Assembly: GCF_000741295.1 (NCBI RefSeq)
Contig: NZ_JGZG01000005.1
Coordinates: 124,001-188,000, forward strand
Reading direction: 5' to 3'
Length of the DNA: 64,000 nucleotides
DNA from: Bifidobacterium pseudolongum subsp. globosum
GTDB lineage: Bacteria > Actinomycetota > Actinomycetes > Actinomycetales > Bifidobacteriaceae
The notes beneath the pieces were generated by a model that was not told the DNA's origin, ran no database searches, and saw nothing but the letters and a program-made list of their open reading frames with translations. Every line of letters begins with the position of its first letter. Position 1 is the stretch's first letter. Position numbers and translations under genes: made by a program. Below are positions 27,063-41,103 of the stretch, piece after piece.

Positions 27063-27373
27063 TGCAAGGACACAAGGGTTACAACACCGAGACGGCGCAG
27101 GGTGGCGCCGGACGATTACAACATTGCGCAACGTAACAGCAGATAGCATGGGCTGCCGGAGCATTCGGCGCATGGCATGATCGCGCGCAAGGGATGCGCG
27201 CCGTGGGTGATGGCACACACAATGGATGCGATGGATGCGGCAGACGCCACCGCGGCGATTGGTAGGAGATAGAATGCAACCGCGGTAGCGTCGAGGCAAT
27301 GGCGCGAACAATGGGTATAGAGAAGCGAGGCGACCCCCGGAGGTACCTAGACACTCCGGGGGTTGCCTTTTTT
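27063..27373 (+). ncRNA. Candidate small RNA (about 310 nt) ending at a strong terminator
   Basis: The 688-bp interval 26933-27620 has no convincing gene. In its middle, a TATACT element (27051) and a terminator (27329-27373) bound about 310 bp rich in short G/C stems. It matches none of the structured RNAs I know by eye (RNase P, tmRNA, SRP RNA lack their signatures here). Tiny ORFs occur, for example a 20-codon ATG frame at 27210 and AGGAG-ATG followed by only three codons at 27274. It could be a stable RNA, a leader peptide/attenuator, or degraded sequence. Confidence 0.4.
27329..27373 (+). terminator. Strong Rho-independent terminator upstream of rpsL
   Basis: A 14-bp stem (27329-27342 with 27354-27367, one G-U), 11-nt loop and six T at 27368-27373. 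Confidence 0.92.
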
Positions 27374-27391
27374 CTGTGCCTGTGGTATCTT
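27363..27391 (+). promoter_or_regulatory. Probable promoter of the str operon (rpsL-rpsG-fusA)
   Basis: TTGCCT (27363-27368), 17 bp, TATCTT (27386-27391) with an extended TG motif. The -35 lies in the terminator's descending arm. Transcription from here leaves a leader of about 220 nt (27398-27620) before rpsL with no gene; ribosomal-protein autoregulation is possible but no known structure was recognised. Confidence 0.55.
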
Positions 27392-27620
27392 GGTTCCTTG
27401 TGTGTGCCAGCCGTGCACCTTATGTGACAGGAGCGCGGGCTGGGATATCCCCGAGTTCGTTTGGATCACGCGCAGCAATGCGGCGGTGAGAGAACGGAGG
27501 GTCATCGGGCCGGTGAACAGTGGCTGTCTTTTCCGATTCGCAACGGATCAGGGGGAGTGGGGCTGCAGTGAGGCGGCTTCACGAGTGAAGAACAGATACC
27601 ACTGAATCGGAGAATTCAAG

Positions 27621-27992
27621 TTGCCTACTATTGAACAGCTTGTCCGTAAGGGACGTAAGGCAAAGCCGAAGAAGTCCAAGACTTTGGCTCTCAAGGGAAG
27701 CCCGCTGCGCCGCGGCGTATGCACCCGTGTGTACACCACCACGCCGAAGAAGCCGAACTCGGCTCTGCGTAAGGTTGCCCGTGTGCGTCTGAGCTCCGGC
27801 ATCGAAGTCACCGCTTACATTCCGGGTGAGGGCCACAACCTGCAGGAGCACTCCATCGTGCTCGTGCGCGGCGGCCGTGTCAAGGATCTGCCGGGTGTGC
27901 GTTACCACATCGTGCGCGGTGCACTCGATACCCAGGGCGTCAAGGATCGTAAGCAGGGCCGTTCCCTGTACGGAGCAAAGAAGGCGAAGTAA
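27621..27992 (+). CDS. rpsL: 30S ribosomal protein S12
   Basis: Decoding-centre protein of the small subunit, 123 aa. [19 protein letters not shown] and [12 protein letters not shown] are the universally conserved loops; the lysines whose change gives streptomycin resistance are wild type. The start is TTG at 27621, with GGAGA 7 nt upstream and homology from [11 protein letters not shown]. First gene of the str operon, 5 bp before rpsG. Confidence 0.98.
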   Translation: MPTIEQLVRKGRKAKPKKSKTLALKGSPLRRGVCTRVYTTTPKKPNSALRKVARVRLSSGIEVTAYIPGEGHNLQEHSIVLVRGGRVKDLPGVRYHIVRGALDTQGVKDRKQGRSLYGAKKAK

Positions 27993-27997
27993 GAGAT

Positions 27998-28468
27998 ATG
28001 TCACGTAAAGGACCCGCCAAGAAACACCAGCTGCTGCCGGACCCGATCTACGGCTCGACCGTAGTCGCGCAGCTCATCAACAAGATTCTTCTCGACGGCA
28101 AGAAGTCGATCGCCGAAGACATCGTCTACTCGGCACTTGACATGGTCAAGGAGAAGACCGACCAGGAGCCGGTCGCCGTGCTCAAGCGCGCGCTCGACAA
28201 CATCCGCCCGTCCCTCGAGGTGCGCTCCCGCCGCGTCGGCGGCGCCACCTATCAGGTGCCGGTCGAGGTCAAGCCCGCCCGCGCGAACACGCTGTCGCTG
28301 CGCTGGCTGACCGATTTCTCCCGTGCTCGTCGTGAGAAGACGATGGCCGAGCGTCTCGCCAACGAGATCCTCGACGCCTCCAACGGTCTCGGCGCTTCCG
28401 TGAAGCGCCGCGAAGACACCCACAAGATGGCAGAGGCCAACAAGGCCTTCGCTCATTACCGCTGGTAA
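27998..28468 (+). CDS. rpsG: 30S ribosomal protein S7
   Basis: Primary 16S rRNA binder that nucleates the 30S head, 156 aa. [41 protein letters not shown] and the C-terminal KAFAHYRW are standard. It lies between rpsL and fusA (33 bp apart); in other bacteria S7 represses its operon by binding the rpsL-rpsG junction, but that junction here is only 5 bp. Confidence 0.98.
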   Translation: MSRKGPAKKHQLLPDPIYGSTVVAQLINKILLDGKKSIAEDIVYSALDMVKEKTDQEPVAVLKRALDNIRPSLEVRSRRVGGATYQVPVEVKPARANTLSLRWLTDFSRARREKTMAERLANEILDASNGLGASVKRREDTHKMAEANKAFAHYRW

Positions 28469-28501
28469 TCACACCAGACCAGAAAGGGCCAGGGAACACT
28501 T

Positions 28502-30631
28502 ATGGCACAGGACGTGCTTAGCAACCTGAATCAGGTTCGCAACATCGGCATCATGGCGCACATCGATGCCGGCAAGACCACCACCACCGAGCGTATTCTG
28601 TACTACACCGGTAAGAACTACAAGATCGGCGAGACGCACGATGGCGCTTCGACGATGGACTTCATGGCGCAGGAGCAGGAGCGTGGCATCACGATCCAGT
28701 CCGCTGCGACCACCTGCTTCTGGAACCGTCAGACCCACGACACGGGCGAGCAGTTCCAGATCAACATCATCGACACCCCGGGCCACGTCGACTTCACCGC
28801 CGAGGTGGAGCGTTCGCTGCGCGTGCTCGATGGCGCCGTGGCCGTCTTCGACGGCAAGGAGGGCGTTGAGCCGCAGTCCGAGACCGTATGGCGTCAGGCC
28901 GACAAGTACGGCGTTCCGCGCATCTGCTTCATCAACAAGATGGACAAGTTGGGCGCTGACTTCTATTACTCGGTCGACACCATCAAGGAGAAGCTGGGCG
29001 CCACCCCGCTCGTCGTGCAGCTGCCGATCGGCGCTGAGAACGACTTCTCCGGCGTTGTGGACCTGATTCGCATGAAGGCCTACGTCTGGAACGACGTCAA
29101 GGACGACATGGGCGCCCACTACGACACCGTGGACATCCCGGACGACCTCAAGGACCGCGCTGAGCAGTACCGTTCCGAACTGCTCGACCAGGTCGCCGAG
29201 TCCGACGAAGAGCTGCTCGAGAAGTTCCTCGAGAGCGGCGAGCTTTCGGAAGAGGAGATTCGCAAGGGCATCCGCACGCTGACCATCAGCCGTCAGGCCT
29301 ACCCGGTCCTGTGCGGTTCGGCGTTCAAGGACAAGGGCGTGCAGCCGATGCTGGACGCCGTCGTCGACTACCTGCCGAGCCCTGAGGACGTTCCTTCGAT
29401 CGTTGGCTTCGATCCGTCCGACGAATCCGTCGAGATCGACCGCAAGCCCACTTTCGACGACCCGTTCTCGGCCCTCGTCTTCAAGATCTCGACCCACCCG
29501 TTCTACGGCAAGCTCGTGTTCGTGCGCGTCTACTCCGGCGTTATCAAGCCGGGCGACAACGTGCTCGATTCCACGAAGGGCAAGAAGGAACGCGTCGGCA
29601 AGATCTTCCAGATGCACGCCGACAAGGAGAACCCGGTGGATTCCGCCGAGGCCGGCAACATCTACACCTTCGTGGGTCTCAAGAACGTCACGACCGGCGA
29701 CACGCTGTGCGATGAAAAGCACCCGATCTCGCTCGAGTCGATGACCTTCCCGGACCCGGTCATCGAGGTGGCCGTGGAGCCGAAGACCAAGGCCGACCAA
29801 GAGAAGATGAGCATCGCCCTCGCGAAGCTCTCCGACGAGGATCCGACCTTCCAGGTCAAGACCGACGAGGAATCCGGCCAGACGCTGATCTCGGGCATGG
29901 GCGAGCTCCAGCTCGACATCATCGTCGACCGTATGCGCCGCGAATTCAAGGTCGAGTGCAACGTCGGCAAGCCGCAGGTCGCCTACCGTGAGACGATCCG
30001 CAAGGCCGTCATGAACCAGGAATACACGCACAAGAAGCAGACCGGCGGTTCCGGCCAGTTCGCAAAGGTGCTCATGAACTTCGAGCCGCTCGACACCGAG
30101 AACGGCGAGGTCTACGAGTTCGCGAACGAGGTCACCGGCGGCCACATCACGAAGGAATTCATCCCTTCGATCGATGCTGGTGTGCAGGAGGCCATGGAAT
30201 CCGGCATCCTCGCAGGCTTCCCGGTCGTGGGCGTCAAGGCAACGGTCGTCGACGGCCAGGTGCACGACGTCGATTCCTCGGAAATGGCCTTCAAGATCGC
30301 AGGCTCCATGTGCTTCAAGGAGGCCGCGCCGAAGGCGAAGCCGGTCATCCTCGAGCCGATCATGGCTGTCGAAGTCCGTACTCCGGAAGAGTACATGGGC
30401 GACGTCATGGGCGACCTCAACGCACGCCGTGGCCAGATCCAGTCGATGAACGACGCCACCGGCGTCAAGGTCATCGACGCGAAGGTGCCGCTGAGCGAGA
30501 TGTTCGGCTACATCGGCGACCTGCGTTCCAAGACGCAGGGCCGTGCGATGTTCACCATGCAGATGGATTCGTACGCGGAGGTCCCGAAGGCCGTCGCGGA
30601 CGAGATCATCAAGGCCCAGCGCGGCGAGTGA
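28502..30631 (+). CDS. fusA: Elongation factor G
   Basis: Translocation and recycling GTPase, 709 aa. Domain I has the P-loop [12 protein letters not shown] (residues 19-30), switch region [20 protein letters not shown] and [11 protein letters not shown]; later domains have [12 protein letters not shown] and SGQFAKV. AGGG precedes the ATG. A 13-bp hairpin follows the stop before tuf. Confidence 0.98.
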   Translation: MAQDVLSNLNQVRNIGIMAHIDAGKTTTTERILYYTGKNYKIGETHDGASTMDFMAQEQERGITIQSAATTCFWNRQTHDTGEQFQINIIDTPGHVDFTAEVERSLRVLDGAVAVFDGKEGVEPQSETVWRQADKYGVPRICFINKMDKLGADFYYSVDTIKEKLGATPLVVQLPIGAENDFSGVVDLIRMKAYVWNDVKDDMGAHYDTVDIPDDLKDRAEQYRSELLDQVAESDEELLEKFLESGELSEEEIRKGIRTLTISRQAYPVLCGSAFKDKGVQPMLDAVVDYLPSPEDVPSIVGFDPSDESVEIDRKPTFDDPFSALVFKISTHPFYGKLVFVRVYSGVIKPGDNVLDSTKGKKERVGKIFQMHADKENPVDSAEAGNIYTFVGLKNVTTGDTLCDEKHPISLESMTFPDPVIEVAVEPKTKADQEKMSIALAKLSDEDPTFQVKTDEESGQTLISGMGELQLDIIVDRMRREFKVECNVGKPQVAYRETIRKAVMNQEYTHKKQTGGSGQFAKVLMNFEPLDTENGEVYEFANEVTGGHITKEFIPSIDAGVQEAMESGILAGFPVVGVKATVVDGQVHDVDSSEMAFKIAGSMCFKEAAPKAKPVILEPIMAVEVRTPEEYMGDVMGDLNARRGQIQSMNDATGVKVIDAKVPLSEMFGYIGDLRSKTQGRAMFTMQMDSYAEVPKAVADEIIKAQRGE

Positions 30632-30661
30632 CACGCGCCGCCACCGGACTTGAACCTGTCT

Positions 30662-30695
30662 CCAGTCAGCGCTAATATTTTGTAGCGCTGACTGG
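30662..30695 (+). terminator. Hairpin between fusA and tuf
   Basis: A 13-bp perfect stem (30662-30674 with 30683-30695), 8-nt loop, no T-run after it. It may reduce read-through or protect the fusA mRNA end; a separate tuf promoter probably lies just downstream. Confidence 0.5.
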
Positions 30696-30711
30696 GTTCG
30701 GGCTCGATAAG

Positions 30712-30739
30712 TGGCGACAACCCAGAAACCCAGTAAAAT
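30712..30739 (+). promoter_or_regulatory. Possible tuf promoter
   Basis: TAAAAT (30734-30739) with a weak TGGCGA (30712-30717) 16 bp upstream, leaving a leader of about 50 nt before the tuf ATG. Position after the hairpin supports an additional promoter for this highly expressed gene. Confidence 0.4.
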
Positions 30740-30799
30740 GTAGCAAGTGCCTTGATCGCTCAAGGCTTACTACGAGAAACGTCCAGGAGGACAACACAC

Positions 30800-31999
<1,200 letters not shown>

Positions 32000-32035
32000 T
32001 CTCATCAGACGCGATCTGACACGCTGAACTAGCGT

Positions 32036-32072
32036 AGAGGGGGCTTCCCAGATGGGAAGCCCCCTCTTGGTA
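32036..32072 (+). terminator. Terminator after tuf
   Basis: A 14-bp perfect stem (32036-32049 with 32054-32067) with a 4-nt loop, followed by TTGGTAT. It can also serve the convergent membrane-protein gene. Confidence 0.85.
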
Positions 32073-32085
32073 TATGCGGGGAAAA

Positions 32086-32766
32086 TCAGACGTTGGCCGT
32101 GACTTCAATGCCGCCGTTGCGCTTGGCCGACCCGAGCGCGCGGTCGATGCCCATCAGCACATAGCCGAGTACGATGAACGCGACAAGCAGGATGACCACC
32201 CAGCGTACAACGCCCGCCACACCCTGCTCGTCAAGGTTGATGAAGAAGTAAGGATAGAGCTTGGGCACGTTGAGGTCGAATCCCACCATCCATGCACGGA
32301 TGTAGACGAACGCCAGATACATGAGAGGGAAGATCGTCGAATACAGCGGATACGTCCACTTGACACGGCCGTGTTCGTAGAACAGAATCCAGTCGAAGAC
32401 GAACAGCAGCGGCAGTACCACATGGAACGAGATGCTTGTGATCGTGAAGTTCTGGGCCGGATCGCGGTCAGGCGCCCCGGCGAGCAGGATGTTGAACACG
32501 AAGAATGTCAGCAGGATCGCTGTGACGCTGATGAATTTGACCGCTGGGCTGAGCGTGACGAATCCGTCGGCCTTGCGTTGCGCGGTCTGAATCAGCTCAA
32601 GCAGCATGACCGCGATGCACAGGTAGTTGGAAAGATTCGTGAAATACACGTAGAAGACATCGTCGAACGAATGCTCGTAGAAACCGAGGCTGCCGACGAT
32701 GCCGACGAGGCCGATCGCCACATAGAACGATTGGAATATGAGTTGGGCTGTTCTGCTGCGTACCAT
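32086..32766 (-). CDS. Pr6Pr-type six-TM membrane protein
   Basis: 226 aa with about six hydrophobic helices. FQSFYVAIGLVGIVGSLGF, VYFTNLSNYLC, FTITSISFHVVLPLLFVFDWILF and YPYFFINLDEQG match the Pr6Pr (FAR-17a/AIG1-like) membrane family; function unknown. The ORF extends 54 codons upstream, but GAAAGGTGATT precedes the ATG at 32766. A 14-bp hairpin lies just upstream. Confidence 0.82.
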   Translation of the reverse strand: MVRSRTAQLIFQSFYVAIGLVGIVGSLGFYEHSFDDVFYVYFTNLSNYLCIAVMLLELIQTAQRKADGFVTLSPAVKFISVTAILLTFFVFNILLAGAPDRDPAQNFTITSISFHVVLPLLFVFDWILFYEHGRVKWTYPLYSTIFPLMYLAFVYIRAWMVGFDLNVPKLYPYFFINLDEQGVAGVVRWVVILLVAFIVLGYVLMGIDRALGSAKRNGGIEVTANV

Positions 32767-32792
32767 AATCACCTTTCGTGGGCAGACGATAA

Positions 32793-32824
32793 GGCCCGTT
32801 GCCGCCGCTGGGCGGCAACGGGCC
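32793..32824. terminator. Hairpin upstream of the Pr6Pr gene
   Basis: A perfect 14-bp stem (32793-32806 with 32811-32824), 4-nt loop, no T-run. Together with the next hairpin it ends the upstream minus-strand gene. Confidence 0.5.
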
Positions 32825-32883
32825 GCAAGCACCAGTCTACGGCAATGGCATGTGGTGCGCGCCATGTGCATACCGAAGAAATC

Positions 32884-32923
32884 GATGGCACGGACTTGTG
32901 GAACGCCACAAATCCGTGCCATC
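32884..32923 (-). terminator. Hairpin downstream of the unknown 183-aa gene
   Basis: An 11-bp outer stem (32884-32894 with 32913-32923) and a 6-bp inner stem (32896-32901 region) separated by one mismatch. It starts 27 nt after the stop at 32950. Confidence 0.5.
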
Positions 32924-32949
32924 GCCAAGTGCCGCGTAGAGCGTGCCCG

Positions 32950-33501
32950 TCACTGCATCGGCATCGCCACAATGCCTTCGGCATGCTTGTCGACGGTTAT
33001 GATCGACTCCACATTGCCGTTGCGGTCCAGCGTCACCACAACCGGGTCCATGGCCTTGATCGCAGCATCGGAGAACTCGGTATGCCCTGACGGCGAGGAT
33101 TTGAGCAGCATCATCGGCAGGTCACCGCGCAGGGTCTGCACCGCGTCGGACATGCCCTCGTTGATCATCAGCACCTGCCCGTTCTCCTGACCGGCGTAAT
33201 CCATGAGCATGCGCACAATGTCGCCGCGGCGCATCGTGGGGAACGCGACGGCGGTGATGTTATCCTCGCGGATGGTGTGGTGGATCGCGTCGACACCTTT
33301 GCCATCGGCATCGATAACCGTCGCGGACGGTGGCACGGTCGGCAGCACATGGTGCTCATCGATCACGCCGAGCTTGCGCTTGTTCGCCAAGGCGTCGACG
33401 AGCGACTGGAAAGCGGTGACCTTGCTGTCGAGCGGCGCGTGGCCCACGACGATGATGGAACGGCCGTCGAGCAGCGCGTCGGTGATCATTGGATTGTTCA
33501 T
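32950..33501 (-). CDS. Conserved-looking protein of unknown function (183 aa)
   Basis: A soluble alpha/beta protein with no signal peptide. It starts MNNPMITDALLDGRSIIVVGHAPLDSK, with VIDEHHVLPTVPPSATVID and MDPVVVTLDRNGNVESIITVD further on. The tail resembles the repeated-strand ends of small regulatory or hydrolase folds, but I recognise no family or active site. AGGAGGAAACC is a strong ribosome-binding site, supporting expression. It is transcribed away from efp. Confidence 0.65.
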   Translation of the reverse strand: MNNPMITDALLDGRSIIVVGHAPLDSKVTAFQSLVDALANKRKLGVIDEHHVLPTVPPSATVIDADGKGVDAIHHTIREDNITAVAFPTMRRGDIVRMLMDYAGQENGQVLMINEGMSDAVQTLRGDLPMMLLKSSPSGHTEFSDAAIKAMDPVVVTLDRNGNVESIITVDKHAEGIVAMPMQ

Positions 33502-33674
33502 GGTTTCCTCCTATGCAATCCATGCGGTCTGGGCGGTCGGACACGAAACGCGCCGACCGCAAACACTTTCCGATATACCGCAAAACATGGGGGGAGTGGA
33601 GGAGCGTGGGCGCAAATGATGTCAAGAGCGAACAGGCTTGCATGGCGGCAATCGCGCACGATATGACGGCGTGG

Positions 33675-33703
33675 TTGCAGCTGTAGGGGGCTTCTGGCAT
33701 AAT
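33675..33703 (+). promoter_or_regulatory. Probable efp promoter
   Basis: TTGCAG (33675-33680), 17 bp, CATAAT (33698-33703) with an extended TGG before the -10; about 60 nt from the efp start. Confidence 0.6.
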
Positions 33704-33768
33704 GTCGTAGGCTCTATATGGCTTTCAACACAATAGCTTTCCAACGAGCGAACGAATAGGTGAGTATT

Positions 33769-34332
33769 TTGGCACAGACTACCAACGACATCAAGAACGG
33801 ATCCATCCTCAATCTGGACGGCCAGCTGTGGCAGGTCATCAAGTTCCAGCACGTCAAGCCGGGCAAGGGCCCCGCCTTCGTACGCACGACAATCAAGAAC
33901 GTACTGTCCGGCAAGATCGTGGACAAGACCTTCAATGCCGGCATGAAGATGGACTTCGAGACCGTCGACAACCGCACGCTGCAGTATTCCTATGACGATG
34001 GCGACAACTTCGTCTTCATGGACATGACGACCTACGACCAGATCATGATCCCGAAGAGCCTCGTGGGCGACAAGGCGAAGTACCTGCTCGAAGGCACCGA
34101 TTGCATCGTCTCCTTCCACGACGGCACCCCGCTCTCCGTCGAACTGCCGGCATCCGTCGTGCTGACCGTGACCCACACCGAGCCCGGCCTGCAGGGCAAC
34201 CGCTCCAACGCCGGCACCAAGCCCGCGACCGTGGAGACCGGCGCCGAGATCCAGGTGCCGCTGTTCATCGGCGAAGGCGAGAAGGTCAAGGTCAACACCG
34301 AAGACGGTTCCTACCTGGGCCGCGAGAACTGA
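33769..34332 (+). CDS. efp: Elongation factor P, PGKGP-loop subfamily
   Basis: Relieves ribosome stalling at polyproline; 187 aa in three beta domains. The loop tip is KPGKGPAF: the palindromic PGKGP marks the actinobacterial EF-P subfamily reported to work with unmodified Lys. C-terminal GDGAE-like [13 protein letters not shown] and [11 protein letters not shown] are normal. The start is TTG at 33769 with GGTGAG upstream, giving [11 protein letters not shown] as in other bifidobacteria; a GTG at 33760 would add three residues. It is 26 bp before nusB. Confidence 0.95.
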   Translation: MAQTTNDIKNGSILNLDGQLWQVIKFQHVKPGKGPAFVRTTIKNVLSGKIVDKTFNAGMKMDFETVDNRTLQYSYDDGDNFVFMDMTTYDQIMIPKSLVGDKAKYLLEGTDCIVSFHDGTPLSVELPASVVLTVTHTEPGLQGNRSNAGTKPATVETGAEIQVPLFIGEGEKVKVNTEDGSYLGREN

Positions 34333-34358
34333 CGCGCAGATAAAGGACCCACTGTTCC

Positions 34359-34787
34359 ATGGCACGTTCCACCGCTCGCAAACGGGCTCTGAACACACTG
34401 TATGAAGCTGACGAGAAGGGGCAGAGCATCCTGTCCCTTCTCGATGAGCGCATCGCCGAACCCGGCGCACAGACACCCCTCCCCGAATACGCCATCGAAA
34501 TCGTGCGTGGGGTGGCGGACAACCGGCGAGACATCGACGGCCTGCTCAATGAGCATTCCACAGGTTGGAAAGTCAAACGCATGCACGTGGTCGACCGTAA
34601 TATTCTACGTATTGCGGTATGGGAGATCGTCTACAACGACGATGTGCCCGACAAGGTGGCCATCGATGAGGCGCTGAATCTCGCCAAGCAATTGTGCGAC
34701 GACGACGCACCCGCCTTCATCCATGGTTTGCTCAGCGCCATCTGCGCAAGCAAGCCGCATGGGGCACCTACCGATCAGACCAACTGA
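34359..34787 (+). CDS. nusB: Transcription antitermination protein NusB
   Basis: 142-aa all-helical protein that binds boxA RNA with S10 (NusE) in rRNA antitermination. MARSTARKRALNTLYEAD, VVDRNILRIAVWEI and DKVAIDEALNLAKQLCDDDAPAFIHGLLSAI match. In the efp-nusB pair common in many bacteria, 26 bp after efp. Confidence 0.95.
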   Translation: MARSTARKRALNTLYEADEKGQSILSLLDERIAEPGAQTPLPEYAIEIVRGVADNRRDIDGLLNEHSTGWKVKRMHVVDRNILRIAVWEIVYNDDVPDKVAIDEALNLAKQLCDDDAPAFIHGLLSAICASKPHGAPTDQTN

Positions 34788-34868
34788 ATTCAAGCGCGTT
34801 AGGCCGGGTCGCGAGTCTCAACCGGCCGCTATCCACGGTACAACTACCTTGATGAATTGGGGGTTTGG

Positions 34869-36093
34869 GTGAACCAGCTCGACTCGGCAACCGACAACTA
34901 CACCGCACAGGATGCTGTGCTCGTCCTCGAAGATGGGCAGGTCTACATCGGTGAACCATACGGCGCCGTTGGGGCCACCCGTGGAGAGATTGTGTTCTCC
35001 ACGGCCATGACCGGCTATCAGGAGACGCTTACCGATCCGAGCTACGACCGCCAGATCGTGGTGCAGACCTTCCCGCACATCGGCGACACCGGTGTGAACC
35101 CCAGCGACCCGGAGTCCTCGCGCATTTGGGTCGCTGGATATGTGGTGCGCGACCCCAGCGTCAATGTGAGCAACTGGCGCGCCACAGGCAGCCTCGATGA
35201 CGCGCTCGTCAACAACGGCATCGTGGGCATCAGCCACATCGACACCCGCAAGCTTGTGCGCCATCTGCGCACGGCCGGCGTGATGCGCGCGGGCATCTTC
35301 TCGGGCGACGCCCTGCTCGACGGCCAAGGCGAGCCGCGCAGCATCGACGCGCTGCTCGACGACGTGCGCCAGACCCCTCAGATGAAGGGCATGAGCCTCT
35401 ACGACGAGGTGAGCACCAAGGAACGCTACGTGGTCGAGCCCGCCGGCGCGTTCGAAGGCAAGGAACCGGTGGCCACGGTGGCCGCGGTTGATCTGGGCAT
35501 CAAGGCGATGACCCCGCAGCGCCTCGCCGAGCGCGGCTGCCGCGTGGTCGTGCTGCCGTCGACGACCACGTTCGAGGAAATCGAGCAACTCAATCCCGAC
35601 GGCGTCTTCTTCTCGAACGGCCCGGGAGATCCGGAACAGGCCGATGACATGGTCGCCATGCTGCGTGAGGTGCTTTCCGCCGGCTACCCGTTCTTCGGCA
35701 TCTGCTTCGGCAACCAGCTGCTCGGCCGGGCCCTTGGCTTCGGCACCTACAAGCTCAAGTTCGGCCACCGTGGCATCAACCAGCCGGTCAAGGACGTGAC
35801 GACCGGCAAGGTGGAGGTCACCGCCCACAACCACGGGTTCGCCGTGGACGCCCCGCTCGGCCAGACCGTGGACGCCCCCTATCAGGATGGCGCATTCGGC
35901 AAGGTGTTCGTAAGCCATGTCGACCTCAACGACGACGTTGTGGAAGGCCTGCAGTGCGTCGACATTCCCGCGTTCTCGGTGCAGTACCATCCCGAGGCCG
36001 CGGCCGGCCCGCACGATGCCGCATATCTGTTCGACCGCTTCGTCGCGATGATGAACGACGCCAATGCAAAGAATGCCAAGGAGGAATCCACGA

Positions 36094-36107
<14 letters not shown>
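34869..36107 (+). CDS. carA: Carbamoyl-phosphate synthase small subunit
   Basis: Glutaminase subunit supplying ammonia to CarB for pyrimidine and arginine synthesis. N-terminal [17 protein letters not shown] and [14 protein letters not shown]; class I glutaminase with [17 protein letters not shown] (nucleophile Cys), GHRGINQPV and [12 protein letters not shown]. Start is uncertain: GTG 34869 (412 aa) with GGGGG upstream is preferred over TTG 34857. The last 14 bp overlap carB. Confidence 0.96.
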
Positions 36108-39477
<3,370 letters not shown>

Positions 39478-39492
39478 CAAGGCGGTGAAGCG

Positions 39493-40410
39493 ATGAGTTC
39501 CGGTCTCACTCCAGAAGAGCAATTTGCGTTGCGGTCCGATTTCGGTCTGCGATTGAGCAATTCGATGAAGCAGAACGGCCCACTGTGCGTGGGCATCGAT
39601 CCGCATCGCAAGGTGCTCTCCGAGTGGGGTTATCAGGTGAACGCGGAAGGCGCGGAACTGTATGCCATGCGCATGCTGCAGGCGGCCAGCGGCCGCGCCG
39701 CCGCCGTCAAATTCCAGTCGTCGATGTTCGAACGGTACGGCGCCAAAGGCTACGCCGCCTTGGAGCGTGTGCTCTATGCCGCACGGCAGATGGACATCAT
39801 CACGATTGTCGACTGCTTGCACGGCGGTCTGTCCACCACGATCTCCGCAATCGCTGACGCCTATTTCAAGCAGGGCGCACCGATGCTTGCGGATGCGATT
39901 ACCCTGCTGCCGTATTATGGCGCTCGCTCGCTCGGCGGCGTGATCAATGACGCGCTCGACCATGGACGTGGCGTGTTCATCGCGTCGCTCACCTCGAACC
40001 CGGAAGGCGCGAGCCTGCAGACGGCGATTCGCCAGACCGGCGAATACAAAGGCAAGACCGTGGCCTACGGCATCGCCAACACCGCACAGAAATACAATGA
40101 GGACGTCAAGGGCCTCGGCTCCGTCGGCCTGATCATCGGTGCCACCATCGGCCAGTGGTTGCAGGAAAGCGGCGTGGCGCCCGCCAGCTTCACCGGTCCG
40201 ATCCTGTCGCCGGGCTACGGCTGGCAAGGCGCCGAAGCGGACGACCTGCGCACGGTGTTCCGCGGCACACACGGCAACGTTCTCGTGACCGTGTCGCGCG
40301 CGATTTCGGAACATGGTCCGCGAATCCAGGATCTCATCCAAGCCACCGAAAGCATTTCACTCGACATTCGGCGCGCATTGATGGCAACGCTCGAAGGAGA
40401 CGAATCGTGA
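39493..40410 (+). CDS. OMP decarboxylase-family protein lacking the catalytic Lys-Asp motif
   Basis: 305 aa, TIM-barrel of the OMPDC type-2 family. CVGIDPH (substrate Asp), AAVKFQSSMFERYG (Lys), GPILSPGYGWQGAEADDL and VTVSRAI (phosphate/UMP contacts) are all present. The family's DxKxxD motif, normally DAKRGD, here reads VDCLHGG: the catalytic Lys becomes Leu and the second Asp becomes Gly. Decarboxylase activity as known should therefore be lost or very low. It sits between carB and gmk (GTGA overlap with gmk), where annotation would usually say pyrF. A nucleotide-binding regulatory role is possible; a second, canonical pyrF elsewhere would be expected. Confidence 0.85.
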   Translation: MSSGLTPEEQFALRSDFGLRLSNSMKQNGPLCVGIDPHRKVLSEWGYQVNAEGAELYAMRMLQAASGRAAAVKFQSSMFERYGAKGYAALERVLYAARQMDIITIVDCLHGGLSTTISAIADAYFKQGAPMLADAITLLPYYGARSLGGVINDALDHGRGVFIASLTSNPEGASLQTAIRQTGEYKGKTVAYGIANTAQKYNEDVKGLGSVGLIIGATIGQWLQESGVAPASFTGPILSPGYGWQGAEADDLRTVFRGTHGNVLVTVSRAISEHGPRIQDLIQATESISLDIRRALMATLEGDES

Positions 40411-41006
40411 CGAATCAGCAGGAACGCACAGGGGGCCGTCTCATGGTGCTGACCGGCCCCACCGCAGTCGGCAAAGGCACTGTGGAGGCGGCGCTGCGCA
40501 AGCAGCATCCCGAGGTGTGGGTCTCGGTCTCCGCGACAACGCGCGCGCCTCGGCCCGGCGAAGTGGACGGTGTGACCTACTGGTTCATGGGCGAAGACGA
40601 GTTCGAAACCAAGGAGCGCGCCGGTGAGTTCCTTGAAACGGCGCTTGTGCACGGCATGGCGCACTATGGCACGCCGCTTGCCCCGGTAGAGGAGCATCTG
40701 GCGGCGAATGTGCCCACCGTGCTCGAAATCGACCTGCAGGGCGCGCGCCGTGTCAAGGAACGTGCGCGCGAACTCGGCCTCGACGTGGTCTATGTGTTCC
40801 TGGCCCCGCCAAGCTTCGACGAACTGAAGAAGCGGCTCGTCGGGCGTGGCACCGAGACGCCGGAACAGCAGGTGAAGCGCTTGGAGACTGCGAAGGTGGA
40901 ACTCGCCGCCGAGCCCGAGTTCGATGTGACGATTGTGAACAACACCGTCGAACAGGCCGCCGACGACCTATGGAACGTCATCGCAGCGGAATACGGTCTC
41001 GATTGA
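40407..41006 (+). CDS. gmk: Guanylate kinase
   Basis: Phosphorylates GMP to GDP; 199 aa. LMVLTGPTAVGKGTVEAAL is the P-loop (family GxxGxGK-like, here GPTAVGKG), SVSATTRAPRPGEVDGVTYWF the GMP-binding segment, VLEIDLQGARRVKER and the lid VGRGTETPEQQVKRL follow. The start GTG overlaps the upstream stop and has GAAGGAG upstream; translation is coupled. It ends the carAB operon at a terminator. Confidence 0.96.
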   Translation: MTNQQERTGGRLMVLTGPTAVGKGTVEAALRKQHPEVWVSVSATTRAPRPGEVDGVTYWFMGEDEFETKERAGEFLETALVHGMAHYGTPLAPVEEHLAANVPTVLEIDLQGARRVKERARELGLDVVYVFLAPPSFDELKKRLVGRGTETPEQQVKRLETAKVELAAEPEFDVTIVNNTVEQAADDLWNVIAAEYGLD

Positions 41007-41040
41007 TTGCCGCATAGGCCGTCTGGCCATATATACCAGT

Positions 41041-41085
41041 GTGGGGTTGGCCCGGAAACCATTCCGGGCCAACCCCACGGCTTTA
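41041..41085. terminator. Bidirectional terminator between gmk and ilvD
   Basis: A perfect 17-bp stem (41041-41057 with 41062-41078), 4-nt loop, followed by GGCTTTAT. Confidence 0.88.
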
Positions 41086-41103
41086 TCTGCACAGAGTACG
41101 CGA

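Noticed and set aside
26933-27620. RNase P RNA, tmRNA or SRP RNA in the gene-free stretch before rpsL
   Set aside because: None of the conserved signature segments of these RNAs is present.
27621-28468. Streptomycin-resistance mutations in rpsL
   Set aside because: The conserved lysines in PKKPN and GRVKDLPG are unchanged.
28469-30763. Long minus-strand open frame (764 codons) opposite fusA
   Set aside because: Typical antisense shadow of a highly expressed, codon-biased gene; composition is His/Val/Arg/Asp-rich and no motif is recognisable.
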